DNA of 64,000 nt, from contig CAMCHP010000003.1 of assembly GCA_945874695.1 (NCBI GenBank), positions 21,862 through 85,861 on the forward strand, in the 5' to 3' direction. The translations under genes were made by a program, and so were the position numbers. Below are positions 47,484 through 55,516 of the stretch, piece by piece; the first letter of the stretch is position 1, and every line of letters begins with the position of its first letter. The notes beneath the pieces were generated by a model that saw only the letters and a program-made list of their open reading frames with translations, was not told the origin of the DNA and did not search any database. The DNA is from Chryseobacterium gleum (GTDB taxonomy: Bacteria; Bacteroidota; Bacteroidia; Flavobacteriales_D; Sanyastnellaceae).

Positions 47484-48805
47484 TCGTCGTCTTCGTCTGA
47501 TTCCGACTCAGTCTCTACAGCGGCTCCATTGCGCAGTTTACGCGAGACCAAGTCATAAGGCCCATCAATAATTACATCGCCTTCATTCAAGCCGCTTTTC
47601 ACCTCCATGTACTTGTTGTCTTGCACGCCGGTTTCAATCACTCTCAGGCGTGCCTTGCCTTCTGAGAGCACAAAAACGCAAATGAAGTCTTCTTTTTGTT
47701 CGGTGGTTTCCGCCTCAGGGCGGGATGCAGTTCCTATGCGGCTCGTGGTGTCAGCGCGGGTTGTAACGGCTTTAATCGGCACGCTCAAAACATTGGTCGC
47801 ACTTGAGGTACGGATGTCAACGGTCGCAGACATGCCCGGACGGAAGGGCGACGTGCCGATGCTATCGCTCACCAGGTGTGCGTAGCTCGATGGAAGAATG
47901 CGAATTTTCACCCCAAAGTTGGTCACTTGATTGAGGTTCAGGGCCATGTTATCCATGGCATTCAACGCGGTGTTGCCAATTTCAGTAACGATTCCCAAGA
48001 ACGTTTGATCGCGAAATGCGTCTACTTCAACGGAGGCAGTGTCTCCCACATGCACACGTACAATGTCGCTTTCGTTCACCTCAACATTCACCTCCATGGT
48101 GCGGAGGTCTGATATTTTCATGATGGTTTCACCTTGCATCATGCTCGTGCCAAGTACGGCTTCGCCCACTTCTTTGGTGAGCGCAGTAACGGTGCCGCGC
48201 TGGGGTGAAATGAGGCGTGTACGTTTCAAGTTGTCGAGGGCTTCACGGCGCGAAGCTTCGGCACTGCGAATCGAGAATTCGGCTGATTGGATGCTCTGTT
48301 CGGCGGCCTCTACTTCGGCTTGGCTCACTTCAAAGGTTGACTGGGCTTGGTCAAATTCAGCCTGTGAAATGGCACCTTGGGCAAAAAGCTGTTGGCTGCG
48401 CTCCCAAGCACGGCTCGCAGCGAGCAATTGTGCTTGGGCCTGCATTTTCCGCGCTTTCGCACTGGCCAATTGCGATTTAGCTGAGTTTAAGGCGGCTTCT
48501 GTTCGTCCCAAAGCTGACTCGTACAAATCGGGGTTGATGCCGACAAGCAACTGTCCGGGTTCAACAATGTCGCCCTCATTCACGGGTAATTCGAGGATCA
48601 TTCCGCTCACTTCGGCCGAAATCTTCACCTCAATTTCAGGCTGAATTTTTCCGCTGGCTGAAACAGTTTCAACCAAGGTGCGGCGACTCACCGTATCGGT
48701 TGTAACGACCTCTGCACGCTTCTTTCGTCCGCCTGCAACCGCAACAATGATGAGTATAAGTACAATTCCTACTGCAAGGAAAATGATTTTTTTTGACCGT
48801 TTCAT
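47480..48805 (-). CDS. HlyD/MacA-type periplasmic adaptor of a tripartite efflux system
   Basis: The 441-aa protein has one N-terminal membrane anchor (IIFLAVGIVLILIIVAVAGG, about residues 6-25). A split barrel-sandwich (lipoyl) domain (VSASGKIQPEIEVKISAEVSGMI, split at about 49 and 63; second half ISPQRGTVTALTKEVGEAV) flanks a long alpha-helical hairpin (about 105-195, Ala/Gln/Glu-rich). A beta-barrel domain (MEVNVEVNESDIV) and C-terminal membrane-proximal domain follow. It connects an inner-membrane pump with TolC. The matching pump gene is not present in the window. Copy 14 of the hairpin element (47707-47728) encodes SRPEAET in a disordered loop. Confidence 0.9.
   Translation of the reverse strand: MKRSKKIIFLAVGIVLILIIVAVAGGRKKRAEVVTTDTVSRRTLVETVSASGKIQPEIEVKISAEVSGMILELPVNEGDIVEPGQLLVGINPDLYESALGRTEAALNSAKSQLASAKARKMQAQAQLLAASRAWERSQQLFAQGAISQAEFDQAQSTFEVSQAEVEAAEQSIQSAEFSIRSAEASRREALDNLKRTRLISPQRGTVTALTKEVGEAVLGTSMMQGETIMKISDLRTMEVNVEVNESDIVRVHVGDTASVEVDAFRDQTFLGIVTEIGNTALNAMDNMALNLNQVTNFGVKIRILPSSYAHLVSDSIGTSPFRPGMSATVDIRTSSATNVLSVPIKAVTTRADTTSRIGTASRPEAETTEQKEDFICVFVLSEGKARLRVIETGVQDNKYMEVKSGLNEGDVIIDGPYDLVSRKLRNGAAVETESESDEDDE
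47707..47728. repeat. Dispersed hairpin element, copy 14 (HlyD-type adaptor gene)
   Basis: TTT, arm CCGCC, loop TCAG, arm GGCGG, GATGC. It is read on the coding strand in a different frame from copies 1 and 2, as SRPEAET. Confidence 0.7.
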
Positions 48806-50250
48806 TAGCGCAAGGTTAAAGGTTGACCCATATAGAATTCGACCACTTTTACACGGAAGATGTAATCGTATTTGCTTCGGATGAGTTCGGTACGCGCGAC
48901 GTCGACCCGCGCACGTGCAGCACTGAAGTCGGCAATGTTTGAGGCCCCTTCAGTGAAGCGAATCTCTGCGTATTTAAAGGCCAATTCAGCTGCTGCTACG
49001 CTTTGTTGGGCAGCGCGGTAGCTGTTGAGTGCTGCCAGTGCATCGGCATAGGCCAATTCAACCGCATTGCGCAGTTGCTGTTTGGTAAGTTCGAGGGTGA
49101 GCTCCGCATTTTTTACCGACACTTCGGCACGACGAATGCTGCTCCGGGTGCTGAAGCCGTTGAAAATAGGAATGGTAAGGTTGAAGAATAAGCTTTGATT
49201 CACGTTGTCGCGAATTTGAGCGTTAAAAGCCTTGGTCTCAAAGCCGCCACTGTATTCAAAGTTGGGAGCAACCACAAGCTGGTTTGTTCCTTCAATAAAT
49301 CCGATCGGCACGGTGCCCGCGGGTATCAACTCACCTGATGGTACAACCCGTGCACCCGAGTAACCTGACCCGTATGAATAGTTCACATTTAACCGTGGGT
49401 AGAGGTTGCCTTGCGCGATTTTTCGTCCGATGAGCGAAGACTGCAAGCTGGCGCTTGCGCTTTTGATTTCAGGAAAGCTGTTCAATGCTGAGCTCACAGC
49501 AGCTTGCTTATTGCCTGGCAGTAGAAGGCCTTCAACGGCGCCGGCCGGTGGTCGGCTGATCACGAAGTCATCGGCCTCGCTATCGGGAATTAAAAGCAGC
49601 TGGCGCAAATTGAGGTAGGCCATGTTCAAGCCATTCGTGCTGCGTACCAAGGCAGCTTCATCATTGGCGAGCTGCGATTTTATCTCGAGGAGTTGCCCTT
49701 CAGGAGCAGCCCCTGCGTTGACCATGTTTTCAACGCGTTGAACTTGTTGCAAGGTGTTGGTAACGTTGGCTTGGGCGGCAGCAACAAACTCTTCTTGAAA
49801 AAGCACATTCAAGAAGGCATTGGCAACATTGAGCGCAATGTCGTTCTGCATTTTCTCGAGGTTGGCTTTTTGCACTTCGATGTCAATGCTGCCTTGTTTA
49901 TGGCTGTTCACAAGTTGGAAACCATTGAAGAGGGTCAATCCGGTTCCCAAACCCATGCTGTTGCTTCGAATACGCTCGGTTGCGAAGGTGTTGGTGAAAG
50001 GGTCAATGGTTTGGCCCCAGTTGTAACCGTGTGTAGCAGATGCATTCAAGGTGGGCAAGAATGCGCCCTTGTTTTGCAACTGGTTGATTTCAGAGAACTC
50101 TACTTGAAGTTCGCTCTGTTTGATTTGGATGTTCTTTTGAAAGGCTTCATCGATGCAACGCTGTAGAGTCCAAGGCCCGTTGCTTTGGGCCGTGAGTTGT
50201 GCGTTAAAGAGAAGTGTTAATAGGAAGAGCATTGAGATCCGCATGGGCAT
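48805..50250 (-). CDS. TolC-family outer-membrane efflux protein
   Basis: The 481-aa protein has a signal peptide (ISMLFLLTLLFNAQLTAQ, ending near residue 22) and the TolC pattern: WTLQRCIDEAFQKNIQIKQSEL (split: LQRCIDEAFQKN at about 28), NASATHGYNWGQ, two long alpha-helical hairpins rich in Ala, Asn and Gln (about 130-215 and 350-440), and the internal repeat LNVNYSYGSGYSG. It forms a trimeric channel across the outer membrane. It shares one base with the downstream adaptor gene, so both form an operon from the promoter at 50269-50276. Second in-frame Met at 50244 is an alternative start. Confidence 0.92.
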   Translation of the reverse strand: MPMRISMLFLLTLLFNAQLTAQSNGPWTLQRCIDEAFQKNIQIKQSELQVEFSEINQLQNKGAFLPTLNASATHGYNWGQTIDPFTNTFATERIRSNSMGLGTGLTLFNGFQLVNSHKQGSIDIEVQKANLEKMQNDIALNVANAFLNVLFQEEFVAAAQANVTNTLQQVQRVENMVNAGAAPEGQLLEIKSQLANDEAALVRSTNGLNMAYLNLRQLLLIPDSEADDFVISRPPAGAVEGLLLPGNKQAAVSSALNSFPEIKSASASLQSSLIGRKIAQGNLYPRLNVNYSYGSGYSGARVVPSGELIPAGTVPIGFIEGTNQLVVAPNFEYSGGFETKAFNAQIRDNVNQSLFFNLTIPIFNGFSTRSSIRRAEVSVKNAELTLELTKQQLRNAVELAYADALAALNSYRAAQQSVAAAELAFKYAEIRFTEGASNIADFSAARARVDVARTELIRSKYDYIFRVKVVEFYMGQPLTLR

Positions 50251-50268
50251 GGCATTACATTTCTATGA

Positions 50269-50276
50269 CAAACATA
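50269..50276 (-). promoter_or_regulatory. -7 box TATGTTTG upstream of TolC/HlyD/tsaB operon
   Basis: A perfect TAnnTTTG on the minus strand, about 18-24 bp before the TolC start codons. Confidence 0.55.
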
Positions 50277-50350
50277 GCCATTACGCATGGGGGTGCATAT
50301 TTATTTTAAGAAAACGGTAAAAAAGGAGGGGCGAGCGGTTGCTGAGGTGC

Positions 50351-51076
50351 TTAAAGGCTCAAGATCTCGATTTCGATGCGGCGATTTGCTTCGTTTTGCC
50401 ACTCCGTTTGGGGGTCGGCATAGATCATTTCGGTGTTTCCTTTACCTACGGCTTCGAGGCGTTCGGGAGCGATTCCGGCTCCAACGAGGTAATCAACTAC
50501 CGCTTGGGCACGCTCAAGGCTTGCTTTGCGATATACTCGTTCAGAGCGATCGTTATCGGGGCCATTCACGTGACCAATGACAGCGATTCGCACTGATTTA
50601 TTCAGGGTTAAGAACTCGATTAGTTCGTCGAGTGCCGGTTTACTTTTGTGGTAAATTTCGGTTTTGTCGCCCAAAAAGACGATGTCGCGAATGTCGGTTT
50701 TCAATCCCGTTGCCAACGGCTTCAAGCGCACCTCTTGGGTGTGAACCGCTTTTTCTTCGGGCCAGAACTTTTCAGCATAATACATGTAGCCCGGTTTAAC
50801 ACAGGTCACAGAGTACAGGCGGTATGTTTTGATGACGAAAGTGGTGTCGACAATGTTCTCAAAGTCGACTGTTTTGCGTGGATTCAACCCCCGGACGCGG
50901 ATGGTCGCAGTCATCGGTTTATTGCTGCGGTCATCAAAAACCGCAAGCTGCATCATTTGGTTGGCGATACTCGGTTCGTTTTCATCAATGCTGCGTTCTT
51001 GTACAAATTGCGCAGAAACTGAGGTGGTGCCCAGCAAGAAAAGAATTCCGAGAAAGAGCGTTATAAGATTTCGCAT
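50351..51076 (-). CDS. OmpA-family outer-membrane protein
   Basis: The 241-aa protein has a signal peptide (LITLFLGILFLLGTTSVSAQ, ending near residue 23). The N-terminal beta domain (about 45-120: MTATIRVRGLNPRKTVDF, SVTCVKPGYMYYAE) resembles carboxypeptidase-regulatory-type modules. The C-terminal OmpA peptidoglycan-binding domain contains LDELIEFLTLNKSVRIAVIGHV, ASLERAQAVVDYLVGAGI and NEANRRIEIEIL, with the Asp/Arg-type motif NxxNRRIE present. It anchors the outer membrane to the cell wall. Start is Met 51076; the frame extends to a GTG at 51088. A perfect 18-bp palindrome lies 34 bp upstream. Confidence 0.88.
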   Translation of the reverse strand: MRNLITLFLGILFLLGTTSVSAQFVQERSIDENEPSIANQMMQLAVFDDRSNKPMTATIRVRGLNPRKTVDFENIVDTTFVIKTYRLYSVTCVKPGYMYYAEKFWPEEKAVHTQEVRLKPLATGLKTDIRDIVFLGDKTEIYHKSKPALDELIEFLTLNKSVRIAVIGHVNGPDNDRSERVYRKASLERAQAVVDYLVGAGIAPERLEAVGKGNTEMIYADPQTEWQNEANRRIEIEILSL

Positions 51077-51109
51077 GTCGTCCCTCACATTAATCGTTCA
51101 TAACCGTAG

Positions 51110-51127
51110 CGCAAATTGCAATTTGCG
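51110..51127. promoter_or_regulatory. Perfect 18-bp palindrome upstream of the OmpA-family gene
   Basis: CGCAAATTGCAATTTGCG is its own reverse complement and lies 34-51 bp before the OmpA start codon. It is placed as expected for an operator overlapping a promoter, although a transcript hairpin is also possible. Confidence 0.5.
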
Positions 51128-51166
51128 TGCCGTTTTTCGTAGTTTGGGAAGGTGTTGGTTGACGCC

Positions 51167-51394
51167 TTAGGAGTTAAAGGTACGCTTTTTTCTGAAGAAT
51201 GCGAAATACAGCACGGTTAAAATCGTGTAGGGAATAGCCATTAGGTAGAGGATTGCGGTGTTGATTCCACGCCCCATGCCGCCTGATCCGGCAGAATCTT
51301 CGACAACTGCTTTGCACATTACGCACTGTGCATCAGCGTTATGAAAGAGCATAAGCAGTGCAATGATCATTGATATTTTAAGCAGGCGTTTCAT
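51167..51394 (-). CDS. Small exported CxxC protein near cytochrome oxidase genes
   Basis: The 75-aa protein has a signal peptide (LLKISMIIALLMLFHNADAQ, ending near residue 22). A short mature part has CVMCKAVVEDSAG (CxxC at 24-27), followed by one membrane helix (AILYLMAIPYTILTVLYFAFF, about 47-67) and a basic tail KKR. It follows the DUF420 gene in the oxidase assembly locus; a copper or thiol role is conceivable because of the CxxC pair. A TACCTTTG box directly precedes the start. Confidence 0.75.
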   Translation of the reverse strand: MKRLLKISMIIALLMLFHNADAQCVMCKAVVEDSAGSGGMGRGINTAILYLMAIPYTILTVLYFAFFRKKRTFNS

Positions 51395-51398
51395 AATG

Positions 51399-51406
51399 CA
51401 AAGGTA
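51399..51406 (-). promoter_or_regulatory. -7 box TACCTTTG before small CxxC protein
   Basis: A perfect TAnnTTTG on the minus strand ends 4 bp before the ATG at 51394. Confidence 0.4.
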
Positions 51407-51418
51407 TGAAATCTGTGA

Positions 51419-51964
51419 TTAATAGGGATAGTACGGACTGATCATCAAGTACACAATCACACCTGTTAAGGTGACGTAAAGCCACATGGGGTAAGCGATT
51501 TTAACGATGCGCTTGTGTTTGTCGTACCGTCCGGTTAGGCCATGGGTGTATGCAAGCAGTGCCATCGGTACAATCACAGCTGAGAGTAGAATGTGTGTGA
51601 TCAAAATGAAATAGTAAATGCCTTTAATGGCTCCACTGCCACCGAACGGCGTTTCAGGTGATGTGTAATGAAACGCCACGTACGATACCAAGAAAAGCAC
51701 TGACAATACCATCGCTGCGGAGGTAAATGCGCGATGCCAATCAATGCGCTTGGTTTTGATGGCGAATAACGCGGCAATGAGCATCACGAATGCTGAACCA
51801 TTGAACATGCCATTCAGCAGGGGCAGAGTATACAGCGTAGCTTTGGTCGCTTCGCTGAGTTCAGGCTGAGGGATGTAGCGTAAAGCAACAACCACTGCGG
51901 GAATAACCAAACTCAAAACAAGGATGATGCGATTGGTGAGTTTCTCGTTTTTGTACCAGGTCAT
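51419..51964 (-). CDS. DUF420 family protein (cytochrome oxidase assembly, CtaM-like)
   Basis: The 181-aa membrane protein has about five helices and conserved His residues in membrane segments (IDWHRAFTSAAM at about 75, YVAFHYTSPE at about 97, ILITHILLSAV at about 128, DKHKRIVKIAYPMWLYV at about 150). This is the pattern of DUF420, which in Gram-positive bacteria (CtaM) is needed for haem-copper oxidase activity. It overlaps the SCO gene by 4 bp. Confidence 0.9.
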   Translation of the reverse strand: MTWYKNEKLTNRIILVLSLVIPAVVVALRYIPQPELSEATKATLYTLPLLNGMFNGSAFVMLIAALFAIKTKRIDWHRAFTSAAMVLSVLFLVSYVAFHYTSPETPFGGSGAIKGIYYFILITHILLSAVIVPMALLAYTHGLTGRYDKHKRIVKIAYPMWLYVTLTGVIVYLMISPYYPY

Positions 51965-52653
51965 TTTGAACTAGAAATTAGGTGTTGAATGTCGTTAAAC
52001 AGTTGATCAACCTCTTGTGTTGACGTTCCGTCATAATATCCGCGTATATGGCCTTGACGGTCGACCAAAACGAAGGTGTCAGAGTGGAAGAAGCCTCCAG
52101 CGGCGGTGTCAGAGGGCAGTGCTGTGAGGTAGTATCCAAATTTAGCTTGGTAGTATAAATCGTCTTGTGATCCGGTTACGAAATTCCAGTTGGCGCTATC
52201 TGCATTGAGCCGTTCGGCGTATGCGCGTAGCACTTCAGGGGTGTCGTTTTCAGGGTCAACCGTATGCGAGAGCAGTTTGACGTCACCCAATAAATTGCTT
52301 TCGATCAATTTAGATTGAAGGCGGCTGAGCTGTGAACTCATAACCGGACAAATCGTTGGGCAGGTGGTGAAAAAGTAGTCAGCCACGTAAATGCGACCAG
52401 CGTAATCGGCATCGCTGATTTCGGTGTTGTACTGGTTAGTGAAGGCAAAAGCGGGCACCGTGTAATAAATGGTGTCGGTTTCTTTAGTTCCGTCTGTCGA
52501 CGGGATGATCGCCACCTCGTGGTTGCCGAAGTAAGGCAGCGCCTTTGTAGATGGGGCACTTTGGTGGTTCGCAGGGGTATCACATCCACCCAAAACTAAC
52601 GCAATGAAGCCGCTAGCGACCGCCTTCGCGACGTTTCTCTTCTTCATATTCAA
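51961..52653 (-). CDS. SCO1/SenC-family copper chaperone for cytochrome oxidase
   Basis: The 230-aa lipoprotein (lipobox ALVLGGC, Cys near residue 24) has a thioredoxin-like fold with the copper-binding pair in FTTCPTICPVM (CxxxC, about 101-105) and the distal His in FFHSDTFVLVD (about 187). LLSHTVDPENDTPEVL is the conserved middle segment. It delivers copper to the CuA site of subunit II. The first 41 bp overlap the upstream SCO-like gene. Confidence 0.93.
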   Translation of the reverse strand: MNMKKRNVAKAVASGFIALVLGGCDTPANHQSAPSTKALPYFGNHEVAIIPSTDGTKETDTIYYTVPAFAFTNQYNTEISDADYAGRIYVADYFFTTCPTICPVMSSQLSRLQSKLIESNLLGDVKLLSHTVDPENDTPEVLRAYAERLNADSANWNFVTGSQDDLYYQAKFGYYLTALPSDTAAGGFFHSDTFVLVDRQGHIRGYYDGTSTQEVDQLFNDIQHLISSSK

Positions 52654-53293
52654 GGATGTCGAGTTCTTTCTTCAGCAGTGCGATATCTTCGATGGCGTCG
52701 CGAACTTCTTCTTCAAGGTTGCCGTTGTATTTGCCTCTGAGGTGGCCTTCGGTATCAACGAGCCATAGCGTGGCTGTGTGCATAGGGTCGTCGAGTAAAA
52801 AAGCATCGCGGTAGTATGTGAACAGATAGGCACTATCGCCGGTCAGGAACTCCCATTTTTTGGGGAATACGTTGTATTGCGTAGTTTGCTCTATGTATGT
52901 GCGCATGACCTCCGGTTGGTCGTGCTTGGGATCGAGCGTGAAACTCACAATGGCAATGTCTTCTTGTCCGCGGTAGCGGAAGTTCGGCCACAGCAATCGT
53001 CCAGTTATTTTTCGAATATGCGGCGAATTGGTCGCATAAAAGGCTGCCAGCCACACTTTGCCCTGCAATGAATCAAGGGTTACAACCTCATTGTTGTGAT
53101 TCGTGAGCGCGAAGGGTGGCAGTTTGTAATACGCAGTGTCACCCGGAGCAGTGACCTCGTGCGGCCCAAAATAGGGCAGTGAGTTGAAGTTGTGCTTGGT
53201 GAAAACACCAAAGAACAAAACGAGACTCAGTGGAAACAAAAAAAGTACACCCAAAATGAGGATGTACTTTTTCCAGGATGATTTTGATTTCAT
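52613..53293 (-). CDS. SCO-like paralogue lacking the CxxxC motif
   Basis: The 226-aa protein has an N-terminal anchor (YILILGVLFLFPLSLVLFF, about residues 10-28). Its domain is collinear with the adjacent SCO: LPYFGPHEV, YYKLPPFALTNHNNEV, VSFTLDPKHDQPEVMRTY and LWLVDTEGHLRGKY. At the position of the copper-binding cysteines it has FYATNSPHIRKI, so both are missing, while the distal His in PMHTATLW is kept. It is most probably a tandem duplicate that has lost copper transfer and may act as a structural or regulatory partner. Confidence 0.8.
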   Translation of the reverse strand: MKSKSSWKKYILILGVLFLFPLSLVLFFGVFTKHNFNSLPYFGPHEVTAPGDTAYYKLPPFALTNHNNEVVTLDSLQGKVWLAAFYATNSPHIRKITGRLLWPNFRYRGQEDIAIVSFTLDPKHDQPEVMRTYIEQTTQYNVFPKKWEFLTGDSAYLFTYYRDAFLLDDPMHTATLWLVDTEGHLRGKYNGNLEEEVRDAIEDIALLKKELDILEYEEEKRREGGR

Positions 53294-53296
53294 GCT

Positions 53297-53674
53297 TTAT
53301 TTTAACGCGTCGTAGGCATCGAAATGTGCAATGCCTTCGGTGAGTGCGATAAAGATCAAGTAAAGAATAAAGAGTACGTAAGGAACAAGAATCACATTGC
53401 GCAGGTTCTTGCGTTCTTCACCGAGGTGCATGAACGACATGACAATGTACCCAGCTTTCACTAAGGTGAGCACAATGAAGCTCCACTTGATCGCTGTCCA
53501 GCTGAATGATTCGCTGCGCTTGAAGTAAATACCCATCGCGACCTCAACCACAGTGATGAGGGTAAGGATCACGGTTACTTTGATAACGTTCTTCCGAATT
53601 TTGACACCTTTCTCTTCGCTGTGATGCGCTTCAAGTGAGTAAGAGTCGTTTACAATGAGGTCATCTCTTTCCAT
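53297..53674 (-). CDS. Cytochrome c oxidase subunit IV family protein
   Basis: The 125-aa protein has three hydrophobic helices (VIKVTVILTLITVVEVAMGIYF, split at about 30; WSFIVLTLVKAGYIVMSFMHL at about 64; VILVPYVLFILYLIFIAL at about 94) and the conserved VKAGYIVMSFMHLGEE motif of bacterial subunit IV (CoxIV/CtaF-type). It lies 22 bp after the second subunit III gene. Confidence 0.88.
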   Translation of the reverse strand: MERDDLIVNDSYSLEAHHSEEKGVKIRKNVIKVTVILTLITVVEVAMGIYFKRSESFSWTAIKWSFIVLTLVKAGYIVMSFMHLGEERKNLRNVILVPYVLFILYLIFIALTEGIAHFDAYDALK

Positions 53675-53696
53675 CGTAGTGCGTTTTGAATCAAGA

Positions 53697-54689
53697 TCAA
53701 ATGAGGTAGAAGAATGTGAATACGAATACCCAAACCAAATCTACGAAGTGCCAGTAGAGGCCAATTTTCTCTACCATTTCATAGTGGCCGCGGCGCTCGA
53801 AAACACCACGTACGACCATAGAGAATACGATGATGTTCAAGAGCACACCTGAGAACACGTGGAACCCGTGGAACCCGGTAATGAAGAAGAAGAACCCGGC
53901 ATAATCTTGGTGCTGGGTGTATTCAGAGTATTGAAGGTTCGCACCGAAGACAAAATTGTCTGAGCGTGCATCCCACAATTTCTTCATTTCGTCGCCACTT
54001 ACGGTGGCCTTGTTCTCTACGTATTTGTTCAACGTGAGGTAGTCGAGCTTGGCTGTGTGGCTGTGCTCACCAATTTCAGAAATCGCAATGCCTTCAGCGC
54101 CCTCGGTGAGGAAGATGTTGTTTGACCCTTTCAGGTAAGGCTCCATGAGGTGACCGAAGTGGTGATCCATGAAAACGCGCTCGCCTGCATTGAGGGTGAA
54201 CTGCATGGTTTCGCCATTGTCAAGCGTTCCGTTTACCGTTACAGGTTGTGCAAGTTGGAAAGCACCGCCTGAACCGTGGATGAAGTGCGACCATTCCCAA
54301 GCCTGTGAGCCCAAGAAGAAGAACCCACCGATGATGGTGTAACCGAGCCACTTCACAACGCCTTTTTTATCGTTGCGATGCCCCGCTTCTACCGCCAATA
54401 CCATGGTTACAGAAGATACGATGAGGATGAACGTCATCAAGGCCACATAGAACAGCGGGTATGACCCTTCCAAGCCAGGAAGGGCTTCAAACGCTTGTTC
54501 GCCGATGGGCCAAGGCACTTCTGCGCCGTGGCGCACGAAACCGTACGCGGTTAGTAGTCCTCCGAATGTCAGAGCATCTGACACTAAGAAATACCACATC
54601 ATCATTTTACCGTAGCTCACGCTGAAAGGAGATCTTCCTCCTCCCCAGAGTACGTCTTTTGGAATTGCTTTAGTCGCTTCCCCTGCCAT
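53697..54689 (-). CDS. Cytochrome c oxidase subunit III, long-loop type
   Basis: The 330-aa protein has seven helices of subunit III, including YFLVSDALTFGGLLTAYGF, SQAWEWSHFIHGSG and GFHGFHVFSGVLLNI with GLYWHFVDLVWVFVFTFFYLI at the end. Between the fourth and fifth helices is an extra loop of about 120 residues (160-275), as is common in this phylum. It is an oxidase subunit with no redox centre. Confidence 0.92.
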   Translation of the reverse strand: MAGEATKAIPKDVLWGGGRSPFSVSYGKMMMWYFLVSDALTFGGLLTAYGFVRHGAEVPWPIGEQAFEALPGLEGSYPLFYVALMTFILIVSSVTMVLAVEAGHRNDKKGVVKWLGYTIIGGFFFLGSQAWEWSHFIHGSGGAFQLAQPVTVNGTLDNGETMQFTLNAGERVFMDHHFGHLMEPYLKGSNNIFLTEGAEGIAISEIGEHSHTAKLDYLTLNKYVENKATVSGDEMKKLWDARSDNFVFGANLQYSEYTQHQDYAGFFFFITGFHGFHVFSGVLLNIIVFSMVVRGVFERRGHYEMVEKIGLYWHFVDLVWVFVFTFFYLI

Positions 54690-54713
54690 AGCCGGAAAAA
54701 ATTTGGTGCAAGT

Positions 54714-55514
54714 TTAGTGAATTAAGAACAAAAAGGCGAACAAATAAACCCACAATATACCAAGAAAGTGCCAGTACATACCATTGGTGTACAAACGTAC
54801 GGTATCTCCTGGGTGAATTATACCGGTATGTGCGCGGATCAAATTGATCACCAAATATGCGAGTCCAAACACAAGGTGTAAAATATGTACCAAAATCAAA
54901 ACGAGTATATAACTCGAAGAGCTGTTAGTGGTTTGAGCTATTTTCCCCCGTAAAGGTTCGGCCAAAAGTACGTCATCGGCGGCATAAAGTTCACCTTTGT
55001 TTTCAACTAAGGTTTGGCCATCTTTCGAAATGGTGTAATCTTCACCGTAAACGCCTGAGATTTGATCGAAGCTGTTCCAGCGGTAAGCCTTCAATCCTTG
55101 TTCATTGAGGTTGACACTGTAGCCCATCCCTTTTGCCTTCAGTGCTTCCCAGCCGGCTTGTTGGGTGAGTGTAAAAGCAATGCCTAGGCCAAGAGTGAGG
55201 GCCAAAAAGGCAATGCTCTTTTTGGTTTGCCCTTTTTTCATACTGCGGTTGGCAGCAATCAAGGTAATGCTGCTTGCCAAGATGACGGCGTTGCTCCACC
55301 ACAATGCGGCAGGTGCATTCACGTGCACCCAAAATGAGCCGATGTTGCTCAAAATGTATGCCGATGTGAATCCGCCGAAAAGCATGACAATGGCGAAAAT
55401 GATGAACGCCATCAGCATTTTCTTGGTGCGGACACGCACCTTGGGGTCGAGCCCTTCGAAAACGTTTCCTTTTTCTTGCTCTGGTGACAAAGCTTGTTTT
55501 TCCTGATTATCCAT
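54714..55514 (-). CDS. Haem-copper oxidase subunit III family protein
   Basis: The 266-aa protein starts MDNQEKQALSPEQE; the longer frame (to 55712) lies inside cyoE and is rejected. Helices include LMAFIIFAIVMLFGGFTSAYIL, LWWSNAVILASSITLIAANRS and LVHILHLVFGLAYLVINLI, and it ends MYWHFLGILWVYLFAFLFLI, the subunit III signature. An 80-residue extracellular loop lies at about 125-205. It sits 2 bp after cyoE. Confidence 0.88.
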   Translation of the reverse strand: MDNQEKQALSPEQEKGNVFEGLDPKVRVRTKKMLMAFIIFAIVMLFGGFTSAYILSNIGSFWVHVNAPAALWWSNAVILASSITLIAANRSMKKGQTKKSIAFLALTLGLGIAFTLTQQAGWEALKAKGMGYSVNLNEQGLKAYRWNSFDQISGVYGEDYTISKDGQTLVENKGELYAADDVLLAEPLRGKIAQTTNSSSSYILVLILVHILHLVFGLAYLVINLIRAHTGIIHPGDTVRLYTNGMYWHFLGILWVYLFAFLFLIH

Positions 55515-55516
55515 GT

